DNA from: Phycisphaerales bacterium | Lineage (GTDB): Bacteria > Planctomycetota > Phycisphaerae > Phycisphaerales > UBA1924 | Direction: 5' to 3' | DNA length: 64,000 bases | NCBI GenBank assembly: GCA_030149165.1 | Contig: JASBRY010000008.1 | Span: 1-64,000, forward strand | Shown here: one piece after another, positions 18,860 to 27,518 of the stretch | Layout of the letters: every line of letters starts with the position of its first letter | Position numbering within the stretch: the stretch's first letter is position 1 | Program-made: the position numbers and the translations under genes | The notes under the pieces: generated by a model | Told to the model about the DNA's origin: nothing | What the model saw: only the letters and a program-made list of their open reading frames with translations | Database searches by the model: none

Positions 18860-20034
18860 TCCTGACACAAACCACCGCCATCTTCCTCGACGCGTACCGA
18901 GAGCTCAACGCCAAAAAACTGTTCTGGCTGACCCTCGGACTCAACCTCCTCGTTGTGGTCCTCTACGCATCCCTCGGGATCAACGAACAAGGCGTCACGC
19001 TCCTGCACTGGAAGTTCCAGAATGAGTTCTTCACTACGGATCTCGTTTCAAAGGAACTCTTCTATAAACTCCAGTTCACCTCGTGGGGCATCCCGATCTG
19101 GCTGAGCTGGGCAACCGCGATCCTCGCGCTCGTCTCCACAGCAAGCATCATCCCAGATCTAGTCTCAGGCGGCACCATCGAACCCGTCCTCTCCAAACCC
19201 ATCGGACGCGTGCGTCTGTTCCTCACCAAGTACCTCACCGGCCTCTTGTTCGTCGGCCTCCAAGTCACCATCTTCTCCATCGGATGCATGCTCGTCATGG
19301 GAATCCGAGGCGGTGCTTGGGAACCAAAACTCCTCCTCGCGATCCCCATCGTGCTCGCATTCTTCAGCTACCTCTTCGCGTTCTGCGCCTTTGTTGGATT
19401 GATGACCCGATCGACCATCGCGGCGCTACTGCTCACCATGCTGTTCTGGTTCGCGATATGGATCGTCAATGTCGGAGACGCGATGATGATCGCCCAGCGT
19501 GAAGGATCGATCCTCCAGGTCGAAGATGCTCAAGCGGACATCGAGAAGCAGACCACTTTCGCGAACAAACGCATCGAACAACTCCGCGAGCAAGGCAAAC
19601 CAATCCCAGGCGAAGACGGCGACGAACTCACCAATGGCTACACCGATTCGCTCGAAGCCGTGAATCCAGCACTCAAACTCTCACGCTCGCGCCTCCAGAC
19701 TGCACAAGAAGGCGCTGAGACCTGGACCAACTGGGCCAATCGCGTCATCTTGGTGAAAACGATCCTCCCAAAGACCCAGGAAACCGTGGCGCTGCTCGAA
19801 CGCTACCTGATCACGCAAGAAGAAATCGCGGTGCTGATGGGAATGAACGAAGAACAAGCGGCACGCATGAACCGCAACGAGGACGAACCCGCGTTCGCAG
19901 ATCCAAGAGCACCAGCGCGTGTTGAAGAAGTGATGCGCAAACGCTCCACGACATGGATCCTCGGGACCTCATTTGCTTTCGAAGCATTCCTACTGCTCGT
20001 CAGTTGCGTGGTGTTCGTGCGACGAGATTTCTAA
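18856..20034 (+). CDS. ABC-2-type transporter permease
   Basis: The 392-residue membrane protein starts with a cytoplasmic segment and a helix (LFWLTLGLNLLVVVLYASL). Several hydrophobic helices follow (about residues 75-215), then a long polar, helical region (about 215-360), and a final helix (WILGTSFAFEAFLLLVSCVVFV). The phrase SGGTIEPVLSKPIGRVRLFLTKYL is typical of ABC-2 permeases of the NosY/CcmB style. It is coupled to the ATPase gene by an ATGA overlap. Its 3' end overlaps the convergent proC gene by 4 bases. The long soluble segment between helices is a feature of this subgroup; its role is unknown. Confidence 0.85.
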   Translation: MILTQTTAIFLDAYRELNAKKLFWLTLGLNLLVVVLYASLGINEQGVTLLHWKFQNEFFTTDLVSKELFYKLQFTSWGIPIWLSWATAILALVSTASIIPDLVSGGTIEPVLSKPIGRVRLFLTKYLTGLLFVGLQVTIFSIGCMLVMGIRGGAWEPKLLLAIPIVLAFFSYLFAFCAFVGLMTRSTIAALLLTMLFWFAIWIVNVGDAMMIAQREGSILQVEDAQADIEKQTTFANKRIEQLREQGKPIPGEDGDELTNGYTDSLEAVNPALKLSRSRLQTAQEGAETWTNWANRVILVKTILPKTQETVALLERYLITQEEIAVLMGMNEEQAARMNRNEDEPAFADPRAPARVEEVMRKRSTTWILGTSFAFEAFLLLVSCVVFVRRDF

Positions 20035-20867
20035 CCCTCGCGCCCAAGCTCAACACTGCGATCCCTCGCCGCAGAAAGCGCGCTCACAAACGCTTCCATC
20101 ACCCGATGCGTATCGAGTGTTGTCGTAGCTGCGTATGTGGTCCCGTTCTTCGAAGTCACCTTGCTCCGCAGCGTCGCCGCGTCTTCATCCGATGCCTGCA
20201 GCAATGATGCCGATCCGATCACTGTCTGCTCAACGATGCGTCGTGCATCCGCTGGATCAAACCCAAGCTCCACCGCCGCACTGGTCATCGCCTCGACCAA
20301 GTAGAACACATACGCCGGACCGCTCCCCGCGACCGCTGTGAACGCGTCCATCATCGACTCATCAATCTGCACGACCTCCCCAACCGCCGACATCAGCGTC
20401 GTTGCGAGTTCCACATCCCCCTCATTGGATGACCCGCTCCCCGCGATCGCCGACATCCCGAGTCCCACAGATGCTGGGGTATTGGGCATCACACGAATGA
20501 CTCGGCACCGATCTCCCAACAACTCTGCAATGCGATCCGATTTCGTCCCAGCAAGCACAGAGATCACTGTCGGAGACAACCCCGCGTCCTCGATCATCCC
20601 CTTCATCCCACCCACCGCGACATCAAGCATCTGAGGTTTCACAGCGAGCACAATCCCGCAACCATCACCACCACATTCGCCAAGCCAACGGATCCCATCA
20701 GCAGCCGATGCGAATCCATGTGTGTACAACCCACGCCGAACCTCGCTCGGATCGATCACCCCAACACGCTCCGCATCGAGCACACCAGCACGCTGAGCGC
20801 CACTGATAATCGCGTGAGCCATATTCCCACCACCCACAAACACCATCGGCACTTGAATCTGCTTCAT
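20031..20867 (-). CDS. proC: Pyrroline-5-carboxylate reductase
   Basis: ProC makes L-proline by NAD(P)H reduction of pyrroline-5-carboxylate. The 278-residue product has the Rossmann motif VFVGGGNMAHAIISGAQRAG near the N-terminus, VLAVKPQMLD in the coenzyme domain, RVIRVMPNTPASVGLGMSAI, and the family signature in the C-terminal part: AVAGSGPAYVFYLVEAMTSAAVELGF followed by VTSKNGTT (usually SPGGTT). The start at 20867 agrees with the normal length. It is divergent from accA (73 bases between start codons) and converges with the ABC permease with a 4-base overlap. Confidence 0.94.
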   Translation of the reverse strand: MKQIQVPMVFVGGGNMAHAIISGAQRAGVLDAERVGVIDPSEVRRGLYTHGFASAADGIRWLGECGGDGCGIVLAVKPQMLDVAVGGMKGMIEDAGLSPTVISVLAGTKSDRIAELLGDRCRVIRVMPNTPASVGLGMSAIAGSGSSNEGDVELATTLMSAVGEVVQIDESMMDAFTAVAGSGPAYVFYLVEAMTSAAVELGFDPADARRIVEQTVIGSASLLQASDEDAATLRSKVTSKNGTTYAATTTLDTHRVMEAFVSALSAARDRSVELGREG

Positions 20868-20940
20868 GCCTATAGCGTACACCCTCCCCCAACCGCCGTC
20901 TTTGCGATACAATACACGCGTTCAAATAAGGGAAATCCAT

Positions 20941-21975
20941 ATGTCTACCTTCTACCAGCTTGAGTTCGAAAAACCAGTCGTCGCAATCGAAGAGGAAATC
21001 CAGCTCACTCGAAGAGCGATCGAATCCGATGGACCAGAAGTCCCAGCCCTCGGCGGGATCCAAGCTGAAGACATCAAACCCAACCCAGCCGATCTGGAAC
21101 TGCTCGAGAAACGACGCATCCAGATGCTCAAGGATGTCTACACCGATCTCTCACCATGGAACACCGTCCGCGTCGCGCGCCATCCCAATCGACCACAAAC
21201 CTCTGATTACATCAAGCACATCTGCCGCGACTTCTGCGAACTCCACGGCGACCGAGCCTTCGCTGACGACCCCGCGATCATTACCGGATTCGGACGCGTC
21301 GGAAACCGCAAGTGCCTCGTGGTTGGACACCAAAAAGGAAAGACCACACAAGAGAAACTCGCGTGCCACTTCGGATGCGCTCATCCAGAGGGCTATCGCA
21401 AAGCGCTCGCGAAGATGCGCAAAGCAGAGAAGTTCGGACTCCCCATCGTCACCCTTGTTGATACCCCAGGTGCGTATCCAGGACTCGGCGCCGAAGAGCG
21501 CGGACAAGCCGAAGCGATCGCGATGAACCTCCGCGAGATGAGCCGAATCAAAGTACCGATCGTCTCCATCGTCATCGGAGAAGGCGGTTCAGGAGGCGCT
21601 CTCGGAATCGCCGTCGCTGACCGCGTCGCGATGCTCGAGTACTCGTGGTATTCCGTGATCTCACCCGAGGGGTGTGCCGCGATCCTTTGGAAGCAAGCGA
21701 ACGAGCAGACCAACAACGCCGCCGCGGTCGCTCTGAACCTCACCGCGAAGGACAATCTCAAGAACGGCATCGTCGACGATGTCATTCACGAACCGCTCGG
21801 AGGCGCCCATCGCAGCCATGAGGAAGCGTCCAAGCTGCTCCAGAACTGGATCGAATCCCAACTCAATGAACTCTGCGAGAAGGACCCTGAAGAGCTCATC
21901 AACGCCCGCTATGAGCGTTTCCGCAAGCTCGGAGAGGTCCAGATCGCAGAACCAGATCTCACCACCGCATCTTAA
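20941..21975 (+). CDS. accA: Acetyl-CoA carboxylase carboxyltransferase subunit alpha
   Basis: AccA with AccD transfers the carboxyl group from biotin to acetyl-CoA to give malonyl-CoA for fatty-acid synthesis. The 344-residue product shows the usual order: the N-terminal helix region LEFEKPVVAIEEEIQ, then HICRDFCELHGDRAFADDPAI, GHQKGKTTQEKLACHFG, LVDTPGAYPGLGAEERGQ, IGEGGSGGALGIAVADRV and EYSWYSVISPEGCAAILWK. AAGGGAAA lies before the ATG at 20941; an earlier in-frame start at 20866 would overlap proC regulatory sequence and lacks a site. accD is not in the window. Confidence 0.95.
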   Translation: MSTFYQLEFEKPVVAIEEEIQLTRRAIESDGPEVPALGGIQAEDIKPNPADLELLEKRRIQMLKDVYTDLSPWNTVRVARHPNRPQTSDYIKHICRDFCELHGDRAFADDPAIITGFGRVGNRKCLVVGHQKGKTTQEKLACHFGCAHPEGYRKALAKMRKAEKFGLPIVTLVDTPGAYPGLGAEERGQAEAIAMNLREMSRIKVPIVSIVIGEGGSGGALGIAVADRVAMLEYSWYSVISPEGCAAILWKQANEQTNNAAAVALNLTAKDNLKNGIVDDVIHEPLGGAHRSHEEASKLLQNWIESQLNELCEKDPEELINARYERFRKLGEVQIAEPDLTTAS

Positions 21976-22109
21976 TATCTGTTATCGATTTATTAGGGCA
22001 ACACGACCGATATCTTTGACAGCACATCCCCCTGCGCCTACCCTTGCCCCCAGTTGACCGGGCCATTCCGCGTGCCCAAACAGAGTCAGCTCATAAAGGA
22101 CGGTGCGTT

Positions 22110-23048
22110 TTGGCAAAGAAAACTACCAAAAAAACCAAAAAGAAGACCACCAAGAAGTCAGCGAAAAAAACCGCGAAGAAGACTTCGAAGAAGGTCGCCA
22201 AAAAAACCGCAAAGAAGACGACCAAGAAAAAAACTTCGAAGAAGACTTCCGCGCGCACCGCCAAGACCACGAAGAAGAAAACTACAAAAAAACCAGCCGC
22301 GAAGAAAGCCGCGAAGAAGACTTCAAAGAAGAAAACGACCAAGAAGAAAGCTGCAAAAAAAACAACCAAGAAAACGACTAAGAAAGCAGCAGCATCGACA
22401 AAGAAGAAGACCACGAAGAAAGCAGCTCCCACAAAGGAAGCTGATAAAAAAGAAGACACCAAGTCGACGACCGACTCCAAGTCGAGCGATTCGAAAACCA
22501 CCAAGAAACCTACACGATCGCGCAATAAGAAAAAATCCCCTGAGGATTACGCGCCACCAACGCGCCCGCTTCTCCTCGGTCCGAACTCGCTCCTCAAAGG
22601 CGGGCCGCTGATCGCATCCACCAAACGCACAGCTGCAAGCGCAAAGAAAGAAACAAAGGTCTCCCGCCGGACCAAGACACCATTCACTCCCAAGCAACTC
22701 GATGAGTACAAACTCATCCTGCTCAAGAAGCGCGCCGAACTCGTCGGAGATGTCGAACACCTCGAAGACGAGGCACTCCGCTCAAACTCAGGGGAAACCC
22801 AGACCGCGAGCAACGCCGCGGAGTTCGGGAGCGAGAGCTTCGAACAAGGCCTGAACTTGGATCTCGCCGCCGCAGATCGCCAACTCATCCGTGAGATCGA
22901 TGAAGCACTCGCAAGAATCGCAGATCGAACCTACGGCCTGTGCCTCATGACGCATAGACCGATCAAGAAAGCTCGACTCGAAGAACTCCCATGGGCCAAG
23001 TACTCCATCGAAGCCGCACGCATGATGGATCAGAAATACCGTAACTGA
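22110..23048 (+). CDS. Lysine-rich histone-like protein fused to a DksA/TraR-like domain with degraded zinc finger
   Basis: The 312-residue product has a long N-terminal tail (about residues 1-120) of KKTTKK and AKKT repeats, a polar linker, and a C-terminal DksA/TraR-like domain (about 205-312). The domain begins TPKQLDEYKLILLKKRAELVGD and carries the expected glutamate-rich helix. The zinc-finger region reads YGLCLMTHRPIKKARLEELPWAKYSIEAA, so only one of the four usual cysteines remains. The start is a TTG at 22110, chosen because AAAGGA lies 9 bases upstream. Such proteins may bind DNA through the tail and RNA polymerase through the other domain; that is inference. It overlaps lspA by one base (TGATG). 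Confidence 0.85.
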   Translation: MAKKTTKKTKKKTTKKSAKKTAKKTSKKVAKKTAKKTTKKKTSKKTSARTAKTTKKKTTKKPAAKKAAKKTSKKKTTKKKAAKKTTKKTTKKAAASTKKKTTKKAAPTKEADKKEDTKSTTDSKSSDSKTTKKPTRSRNKKKSPEDYAPPTRPLLLGPNSLLKGGPLIASTKRTAASAKKETKVSRRTKTPFTPKQLDEYKLILLKKRAELVGDVEHLEDEALRSNSGETQTASNAAEFGSESFEQGLNLDLAAADRQLIREIDEALARIADRTYGLCLMTHRPIKKARLEELPWAKYSIEAARMMDQKYRN

Positions 23049-23731
23049 TGCCCCAAGAGCACGATCAGCAACTCAACCACCCAACCATCCGCAGTAAACG
23101 CGCATGGTCTTGGCTCCTGATCACCACCATCCTCGGCATCGTCACCGATCTCGTCAGTAAATCGCTCGCGTTCGCGCACATCACCGAGTTCCCAGTCCAC
23201 ATCGACCGCGCCCAGGTCCTCTCCGAATCCAACCTCGGGAATCTCATCCCCCAACACGATTCCGTAGTTTTCATACCAAAGCTGCTCGAGTTCACGCTCG
23301 TCCTGAATCCCGGCGCCGTCTTCGGCATCGGCGCCGGACAACGATGGTTCTTCATCATCTTCACACTCTTCGCGATCGCTGTGGCGCTCCTGCTCTTTGC
23401 GAAATGGACCAAACCCAAAGACTGGACAGCGCACGCCGGATTCGGTCTCATCATCTCAGGCGGGATTGGAAATCTCTACGATCGCCTCGTCTTCGGATGC
23501 GTCCGCGACTTCATCCACCCACTCCCAGGTATGAAACTCCCCTTCGGATTGACTTGGCCCGGCGGTGGATCCGACGAGGTCTGGCCATATGTCTCCAACA
23601 TCGCCGACCTCTACCTGCTCATCGGCATCGGACTGCTCCTGATCTACACATGGACCCAACCCGACCCCAAAGCCGTCGCGAACAAGGAAACAAGTTCGAA
23701 CACTGAAGATTCAGTCGCGAGCGACGGTTGA
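23048..23731 (+). CDS. lspA: Lipoprotein signal peptidase (signal peptidase II)
   Basis: LspA cleaves the signal peptide of prolipoproteins after diacylglyceryl modification. The 227-residue protein has four hydrophobic helices and the conserved motifs: LVLNPGAVFGIGAG, GLIISGGIGNLYDRLVFGCVRDFI (first catalytic Asp) and YVSNIADLYLLIGIG (second catalytic Asp). It is longer than the E. coli enzyme because of a loop between the first two motifs. Its start overlaps the stop of the upstream lysine-rich gene, so the two are co-transcribed. The TPR lipoprotein at 36425 is a likely substrate. Its 3' end overlaps the convergent gene at 23711. Confidence 0.93.
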   Translation: MPQEHDQQLNHPTIRSKRAWSWLLITTILGIVTDLVSKSLAFAHITEFPVHIDRAQVLSESNLGNLIPQHDSVVFIPKLLEFTLVLNPGAVFGIGAGQRWFFIIFTLFAIAVALLLFAKWTKPKDWTAHAGFGLIISGGIGNLYDRLVFGCVRDFIHPLPGMKLPFGLTWPGGGSDEVWPYVSNIADLYLLIGIGLLLIYTWTQPDPKAVANKETSSNTEDSVASDG

Positions 23732-24679
23732 TGCACGCTCGCGCAGGGTATCGATAAGCTCACGCACCTCGCCCGCCATCCGTGAGTTTGGGAACTCATC
23801 AATGATCCGCTGACCGATCGAAGCCGCACGATCCCACGCACGATCATGCACCGCGAGTTTAAACGCCGCGCCGAGGTTTTCTTTCGCTTTCCCGATCACA
23901 CCTCGAGCGACCTCTTTAAACTGCTCGCTCTCCGCTTCACTGAGCAGATGATCCATCTCCTGGATCATCGCCATCGCTTCATCGATCCGATCGTCCTGCG
24001 CCGCCATCAGGAACCTCCGCTCGATCTCGACCTTGTACCGCTGCCGCGCCGACTCCACCCGATGCCGGAGCCCTTCCGCGAGCGGCGAATCGTGATACAA
24101 ACGCGTGATCCGCGCCGCTTCAATAAGCGCCCGATCCCATTCGTGTTCCCTGATCAGCAAATCCAGCTTCTTGATCTCCTCCTGCACATGCGATTGCTCG
24201 CTCTGTGCACGAACCAGATCAATCTTCTGTCGAAACTCCTCCGCGTCCGCTCGATACCCGAAACGCTGCGCCAGTTCATTTACGAGCACCATCGCCGCGT
24301 TGAAATCCCCACGCTCGATGTCTTCTTCAATCGCACCACGCAACAACTGACGCTCCTTGTGCCGATTAAGCACGCGCCGAGCATCATCCGAAAGAATCAT
24401 CGTCTCTTCAAGATGCTCGATGGATTTGGTCATCTTCGCGATCTGCGATCGCAGCCGGTCGGTCTCGACCGCCGCATCACTCGATCCACCCCCACCACCA
24501 TTCCGACGGAGACAAATCGGGAGCGTCGTGAGCGTGATCACCAATCCAGCGAGCCCCATCAGCATGTAAGGCTCCGACTCAATCTGCAATCCACGCAGCA
24601 CTCCAAATGCTGAGATCGCCGCCGCGATGCCGTAGATCGCGATCACCCAACCGATCGACAGTCCATAGTCCTCGTCCAT
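23711..24679 (-). CDS. Membrane-anchored coiled-coil/helical-repeat protein, function unknown
   Basis: The 322-residue protein has two N-terminal transmembrane helices (about residues 8-30 and 38-58), a Gly-rich linker, and then a long charged helical region. Within that region the pattern of paired helices (DFNAAMVLVNELAQRFGY, EWDRALIEAARITRLYHDSP, AWDRAASIGQRIIDEFPNS) looks like TPR-type repeats. A membrane-bound scaffold is a reasonable inference; no family is recognised. GGAG precedes the ATG. The 3' end overlaps lspA by 21 bases in the convergent direction. Confidence 0.75.
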   Translation of the reverse strand: MDEDYGLSIGWVIAIYGIAAAISAFGVLRGLQIESEPYMLMGLAGLVITLTTLPICLRRNGGGGGSSDAAVETDRLRSQIAKMTKSIEHLEETMILSDDARRVLNRHKERQLLRGAIEEDIERGDFNAAMVLVNELAQRFGYRADAEEFRQKIDLVRAQSEQSHVQEEIKKLDLLIREHEWDRALIEAARITRLYHDSPLAEGLRHRVESARQRYKVEIERRFLMAAQDDRIDEAMAMIQEMDHLLSEAESEQFKEVARGVIGKAKENLGAAFKLAVHDRAWDRAASIGQRIIDEFPNSRMAGEVRELIDTLRERASTVARD

Positions 24680-24697
24680 AAGAGTCCGCTCCTCAGT

Positions 24698-25075
24698 TCA
24701 AGATCCAGGCACAAGACCACCACAGTTCTGCTCAACAGGGACAACGCACAGGAATCGCAATGATTCCGTCGAATCCGCATCAACCGTGAACTGATGCTCC
24801 TCGTTCGCAGGCACATAGATCACATCGCCACCCTTGATCGGATGACGCTTGCCGTCCAGCAGCACCTGACCACTCCCAGAAACGACATACACCTCGTGCT
24901 CATAATCATGCTGATGCTGTGGAGTGTGCCCCCCAGCAACGACCTCAAACGAGCGCAACGCGAAGTTGGGCGCATCATCTCCGCGTCCCACCATAATCGC
25001 CATGCTCGCGCCCGAAACGCCGTCCATCTGCACCTCGTTCATCTCAGTCTCATGAATATTTCGGATCAGCGCCAT
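24698..25075 (-). CDS. Cupin-domain protein
   Basis: This 125-residue single-domain protein is a small cupin. The first motif region reads GGHTPQHQHDYEHEVYVVSGSG and gives the three histidines and glutamate that usually hold a metal. The second is KGGDVIYVPANEEHQFTV. It may be a mononuclear metal enzyme or a sensor; the ligand is unknown. The ATG at 25075 has GGAGAA 8 bases upstream, which rules out the longer frame reaching 25333. It is divergent from the MBL-fold hydrolase gene with 58 bases between. Confidence 0.85.
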   Translation of the reverse strand: MALIRNIHETEMNEVQMDGVSGASMAIMVGRGDDAPNFALRSFEVVAGGHTPQHQHDYEHEVYVVSGSGQVLLDGKRHPIKGGDVIYVPANEEHQFTVDADSTESLRFLCVVPVEQNCGGLVPGS

Positions 25076-25133
25076 TTCAGTTTCTCCAATCTTCCCTGAT
25101 ACACACTTCCCCCGCTTACACATAATATACACC

Positions 25134-25802
25134 ATGACGACCCCCCCCAAAACCGCTGCTCCGTACATCCAGTCCTTTGCTCTGGGAGATTTCCAGACCA
25201 ACTGCTTCATCGTCACTGAAGGCGACCCCAAACCCGGCTCACACTGCTGGATCGTTGATTGTGGATACCAGCCGACCCCACTCCTCGATGCTGTCGAGCA
25301 GCAAGAACTCGTCGTTGAGAAGATCCTCCTCACCCACGCGCACGCCGATCACATCGCTGGACTCCTCGAAGCACGCGCTCGTTTCCCCGATGCGCCGATC
25401 TACATGCACAAGCTCGAAGAGTCATGGCTCACCGACCCGATGCTCAATCTCTCCGCCGCGATCGGACTCTCCGTCACCGCACCCAATCCCGCAGGATTCC
25501 TCGACCACGGCGACACGGTCACCCTCGGATCACTGACCTTCCGCGTTGCGCACACGCCGGGACACTCCCCCGGATCCATCTCATTCATCCACGAGCCCTC
25601 CAACACCGCCCTCGTCGGAGACACCCTCTTCAACGGCTCCATCGGACGAACCGATTTCCCAGGATCGAGCTTCGAGCAACTTGAATCCTCCATCAAACAA
25701 CACCTCTACACCCTCGACCCCGCGACCACCTGCTATCCAGGACATGGCCCAAAAACAACGGTTGGCCACGAAGCCGTGACCAACCCGTTCGTTCAGATGT
25801 AA
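25134..25802 (+). CDS. Metallo-beta-lactamase-fold hydrolase (glyoxalase II-like)
   Basis: The 222-residue protein has the MBL-fold metal motif in LLTHAHADHIAGLLEARARF, a further His in VAHTPGHSPGSISF, the bridging Asp in LVGDTLFNGSIGRTDFPG and the last His in YPGHGPKTTVGHE. The layout matches small YcbL-type glyoxalase II relatives, so thioester hydrolysis is likely. GRTDFPG is also typical of that group. The gene starts just after an A+T-rich divergent promoter region shared with the cupin gene. Confidence 0.9.
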   Translation: MTTPPKTAAPYIQSFALGDFQTNCFIVTEGDPKPGSHCWIVDCGYQPTPLLDAVEQQELVVEKILLTHAHADHIAGLLEARARFPDAPIYMHKLEESWLTDPMLNLSAAIGLSVTAPNPAGFLDHGDTVTLGSLTFRVAHTPGHSPGSISFIHEPSNTALVGDTLFNGSIGRTDFPGSSFEQLESSIKQHLYTLDPATTCYPGHGPKTTVGHEAVTNPFVQM

Positions 25803-25809
25803 GTTGTGA

Positions 25810-26361
25810 TCAATCCGGAGCGACTTCAAGCGATCCGAGACCCACACAGCGGCGCCACGCGCTCATCTGTCCCAAGTGGAACATGTAGTGCGAGTGGAGC
25901 ATAAAGATCGACAGCGCCGCAGGCGTTCCCGCGAAATCAACATGCCAGCCCTCGCCCTCAAACGCTTTGTTGAGTGTCTCGTCATCGCAGTTGTTGAGCA
26001 TCTCGATGACCGCTCCATGCGCTTTCTTGAAGTACGCGAGCACCTCGTCCATTGGTGGATAGATGTCGCCGTTGACATCGTCCTTGCACTCCACGCCGTG
26101 CTTGAAGAGCTCTTCCCAACCAGCAGGGACATCGATCACCGAGCCGTCCTTGCCCATGAGTTCAAAGATGAAACGCGGATAGATCGAGAGGTGCCCGTAA
26201 ATGAAACAGGGATGGTTCGTATTGATCGCCTTCCCATCCGCCTGAGGCATCCGCGCGAAGTTCTCAGCGGTCACACCCGTCAGCAGTCCCTCAGCGAGTT
26301 TCGCCGTGCGTGCAAGCGTGCGTGTGATGTTCTGTCCAGTAGTCGATGCAGTCGTGGTCAT
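25810..26361 (-). CDS. DinB-superfamily four-helix protein
   Basis: The 183-residue product resembles DinB/YfiT-like four-helix proteins, which often carry a divalent metal bound by three histidines. Candidate histidines lie in NTNHPCFIYGHLSIYPRF and in HSHYMFHLGQMSAWRR near the C-terminus. The biochemical role of this family is variable (thiol transferases or uncharacterised), so no function is claimed. The ATG at 26361 has GGAGAACATC directly upstream; the longer frame from 26373 would start inside that site. Its 3' end faces the MBL gene, 7 bases away. Confidence 0.75.
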   Translation of the reverse strand: MTTTASTTGQNITRTLARTAKLAEGLLTGVTAENFARMPQADGKAINTNHPCFIYGHLSIYPRFIFELMGKDGSVIDVPAGWEELFKHGVECKDDVNGDIYPPMDEVLAYFKKAHGAVIEMLNNCDDETLNKAFEGEGWHVDFAGTPAALSIFMLHSHYMFHLGQMSAWRRCVGLGSLEVAPD

Positions 26362-26439
26362 GATGTTCTCCAAATGTTCTGACTTCTCGCAGTTCGACTG
26401 CGAGCCCCGCTTCCGAATCCAGTATATCTAACCAATCGG

Positions 26440-27486
26440 TCAAATACCAATGTACCGGCTGTAAACCGCCCTCGCAACCCCCACATCGTCCGTCCCATCC
26501 ACAATCGCGCGCCCATCGGCAAAACAGGTCAGCTCAAACGCCTCCCCGCCGTGCTCCACCGTGCCTCGGATCATGTACTCCTTGACCTCAAAGCCCTCCA
26601 GACCCGCTCCCAGACGCTCCAGATCGATCATCGTCGATCCACCCGACACCTGCACCGCACGCTGTCCACACAACACCTGAGGCGGTGCTCCGAGTGCCTC
26701 CAAGAACGCAAACTCACCATTCCCACAACAAGGACACTCCGGATCTTTTGCATCGCTCAGATCCACGCGTGTCCGCTGCCCCTCCCACAGATCAAAGCTC
26801 AGCATCGATCCCATTACCCGATCCATCTGCCCCATCAAGACCTTCATCGCTTCCGCGGCTTGGTAACTCCCGATGATCGACGATACCGCCCCAACAACCC
26901 CCGCCGACTCACAAGTCGCTTGCGTTCCCGGCTTGGGAGGATCCGGTTGCACACACCGCAAACAAGGACCTCCCCCCCCTGGAACAAAGACCGCCGCCGA
27001 TCCCTGCGTCGCGATCGCACCACCATACACATACGGCACACCCAGTTTCACAGAGCAGTCATTGATTAAATACCGAGTCTCAAAGTTGTCCGTCCCATCA
27101 ATCACCACATCGGGAACCCCGCCATCCTCAATCAACGACAACGCGTTCTCCGATGTGAAGTCCGCGATGTGCGCCCGCACATCAACATCAGAGTTCACCA
27201 CTCGCAGCCGATCCCGCGCTGCGACCGCTTTGGGTTTCTTCTCGATCGCATCCGCTTCGCAGTACAACCCCTGCCGATGCAGATTGGAGATCTCCACCAG
27301 ATCCCGATCCACGATCGTGACTGTCCCCACCCCCGCTCGCACGAGCAGATCCGCCGACACACACCCCAGCGCCCCCACCCCAACGATCATCGCGTGCGAT
27401 TCGCTCAGCTTTCGCTGACCATCCTCACCGATGTGCGACACCCGTTTCTGACGAGCGTACCGATCTGTTGTCGTCTCTGCGTCCAC
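26440..27486 (-). CDS. ThiF/MoeB/HesA-family adenylyltransferase
   Basis: This 348-residue E1-like enzyme adenylates the C-terminal glycine of a ubiquitin-like sulfur carrier (ThiS or MoaD). The nucleotide motif is MIVGVGALGCVSADLLVRAGVG, followed by IVDRDLVEISNLHRQGLY and VIDGTDNFETRYLINDCSV. Zinc-binding cysteines appear as GPCLRCV and PECPCC. About the last 90 residues follow the second zinc pair and may form a small beta domain; no rhodanese active site is seen. A role in thiamine or molybdopterin sulfur transfer is inferred; no thiS/moaD gene is adjacent. The start is GTG at 27486. Confidence 0.9.
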   Translation of the reverse strand: MDAETTTDRYARQKRVSHIGEDGQRKLSESHAMIVGVGALGCVSADLLVRAGVGTVTIVDRDLVEISNLHRQGLYCEADAIEKKPKAVAARDRLRVVNSDVDVRAHIADFTSENALSLIEDGGVPDVVIDGTDNFETRYLINDCSVKLGVPYVYGGAIATQGSAAVFVPGGGGPCLRCVQPDPPKPGTQATCESAGVVGAVSSIIGSYQAAEAMKVLMGQMDRVMGSMLSFDLWEGQRTRVDLSDAKDPECPCCGNGEFAFLEALGAPPQVLCGQRAVQVSGGSTMIDLERLGAGLEGFEVKEYMIRGTVEHGGEAFELTCFADGRAIVDGTDDVGVARAVYSRYIGI

Positions 27487-27518
27487 CCCAAAGGGTATTC
27501 ACCTGCTATCCTCGATGC

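Noticed and set aside
22141-22430. Short tandem DNA repeats (AAGAAG/AAGACC type)
   Set aside because: They are codon repeats of the lysine-rich tail, not a CRISPR array or satellite. No CRISPR array is seen in the window.
22091-22525. Minus-strand hydrophobic frame rich in Phe and Val
   Set aside because: It is the complement of the lysine codon repeats (AAG/AAA become CTT/TTT), not a membrane protein.
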